From positions 1-35,828 of the forward strand of contig NZ_FCOB02000050.1 in assembly GCF_001545075.1 (NCBI RefSeq): 35,828 bases of DNA, written 5' to 3'. The DNA is from Caballeronia ptereochthonis. GTDB taxonomy: Bacteria > Pseudomonadota > Gammaproteobacteria > Burkholderiales > Burkholderiaceae. Under the pieces are notes generated by a model. The model was not told where the DNA came from. It saw only the letters and a list, made by a program, of their open reading frames with translations, and ran no database searches. The first letter of the stretch is position 1. Each line of letters starts with the position of its first letter. Below, piece by piece: positions 35,214 to 35,828 of the stretch. The position numbers were made by a program, and so were the translations under genes.

Positions 35214-35222
35214 TCGCGTCTT
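35190..35222. repeat. 12-bp inverted repeat overlapping the rplQ promoter
   Basis: AAGGCGCGGATT (35190-35201) and AATTCGCGTCTT (35211-35222) can pair over 12 positions as RNA, with two G-U pairs, around a 9-nt loop. The -10 hexamer crosses from the loop into the right arm. GCTTCATTTT follows. At DNA level two positions are imperfect, so an RNA hairpin explains it better than a symmetric operator. Confidence 0.7.
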
Positions 35223-35309
35223 GCTTCATTTTCGACCGGCCCGTGCGCCCTCCCGGAAATTCGGGGCGCAATAGAAGAGCTGGATCAAAACTCGTTAAAG
35301 GAACTGAAA

Positions 35310-35705
35310 ATGCGTCACAAGCATGGTCTGCGGAAACTGAACCGCACGAGCAGCCACCGTCTGGCAATGCTCCGCAATATGTCGAATTCGCTCATCGAGC
35401 ACGAAGTCATCAAGACGACGCTGCCGAAGGCCAAGGAACTGCGCAAGGTCGTCGAGCCCCTCATCACGCTGGGCAAGAAGCCGTCGCTCGCGAACCGTCG
35501 TCTGGCGTTCAACCGCCTGCGCGATCGTGATTCCGTCGCGAAGCTGTTCGATGTGCTCGGCCCGCGCTACGCGAACCGCCCGGGTGGCTATTTGAGCATC
35601 CTGAAGTTCGGTTTCCGTGTCGGCGACAACGCGCCGATGGCGCTGGTCCAGTTGATGGATCGCCCGGAAGTCGAAGAGACGGAAGAAGTGCAAGAAGCGG
35701 AATAA
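35310..35705 (+). CDS. rplQ: 50S ribosomal protein L17
   Basis: L17 lies near the tunnel exit on the back of the 50S. The 131-aa product starts MRHKHGLRKLNRTSSHRLAM, contains NSLIEHEVIKTTLPKAKELR and GPRYANRPGGYLSILK, and ends with an acidic tail (EVEETEEVQEAE). AAAGGAACTGAAA precedes the ATG. It is the last gene of the cluster and may be made from its own promoter as well as from rpoA read-through. Confidence 0.97.
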   Translation: MRHKHGLRKLNRTSSHRLAMLRNMSNSLIEHEVIKTTLPKAKELRKVVEPLITLGKKPSLANRRLAFNRLRDRDSVAKLFDVLGPRYANRPGGYLSILKFGFRVGDNAPMALVQLMDRPEVEETEEVQEAE

Positions 35706-35729
35706 ATTCCGGTTCGGGTTGTTAGCGAA

Positions 35730-35752
35730 AAGGCCAAGCTCAGCTTGGCCTT
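35730..35752 (+). other. Hairpin downstream of rplQ
   Basis: AAGGCCAAG (35730-35738) and CTTGGCCTT (35744-35752) form a perfect 9-bp stem with a 5-nt loop, 24 nt after the rplQ stop. Little T follows, so it is probably a helper to the terminator just behind it or a 3'-end stabiliser. Confidence 0.7.
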
Positions 35753-35765
35753 CAGACTGCTGACG

Positions 35766-35801
35766 AACCCCATGTTTTTCGGAACGTGGGGTTTGTTTTT
35801 T
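35766..35801 (+). terminator. Intrinsic terminator closing the ribosomal-protein cluster
   Basis: AACCCCATG (35766-35774) and CGTGGGGTT (35785-35793) form a 9-bp stem with one wobble and a 10-nt loop, followed by TGTTTTTT. It is the end of the alpha group. The final ~27 bases of the window show nothing recognisable. Confidence 0.85.
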
Positions 35802-35828
35802 AGGCGGCAGCGCTGTTGGAGCGATGCG

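Overview
The window is a core chromosomal segment of a beta-proteobacterium of the Burkholderiaceae, most likely Burkholderia, Paraburkholderia or Caballeronia. This is inferred from protein sequences and lengths (RpoB 1368 aa, RpoC 1413 aa, S3 with a basic tail), high GC with G/C-rich third codon positions, the order 5S rRNA - tRNA-Tyr/Gly/Thr - tuf - tRNA-Trp - secE, and recQ between rpoC and rpsL. Genus-level placement is a judgement from memory, not a search. All genes lie on the + strand.

Layout. (1) 1-1866: the 3' end of a 5S rRNA, its terminator, a strong promoter, tRNA-Tyr, tRNA-Gly and tRNA-Thr, the first EF-Tu gene and tRNA-Trp. (2) 1903-14121: secE-nusG, rplK-rplA, rplJ-rplL and rpoB-rpoC, closed by a UUCG-loop terminator. 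The rplA-rplJ and rplL-rpoB gaps hold RNA structures of the kind that set L10/L12 and RNA polymerase levels in E. coli. (3) 14303-16150: recQ, a DNA helicase gene standing between two expression-machinery blocks. (4) 16191-21333: the str group rpsL-rpsG-fusA-tuf, running on to rpsJ. (5) 21383-26279: the rest of the S10 group (rplC to rpsQ), with its own promoter. (6) 26329-35163: the spc and alpha groups (rplN to rpoA), with a promoter and a leader of about 210 nt ahead of rplN. (7) 35185-35801: rplQ with its own promoter and tandem 3' hairpins.

Together the genes encode the RNA polymerase core (alpha, beta, beta'), NusG and S10/NusE, the Sec channel core (SecY, SecE), EF-Tu (twice), EF-G, IF-1 and about 30 ribosomal proteins. 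No mobile element, CRISPR array, phage gene or unfamiliar protein family was found, and all coding genes could be named.

The most interesting material is non-coding. Three promoters in the ribosomal-protein clusters (before rplC, rplN and rplQ) share one design: a TTGCA(A/G) -35, a 16-17 bp spacer and a -10 lying in the loop or right arm of a 12-14 bp inverted repeat. A transcript reading through from the gene before would fold into a hairpin at exactly the place where the next transcript starts. Further candidate RNA elements lie before rplJ, rpoB, rpsJ, rplN and rpoA. The two tuf genes are nearly identical over 1191 nt, but the first encodes Pro instead of the conserved Asp at residue 199.
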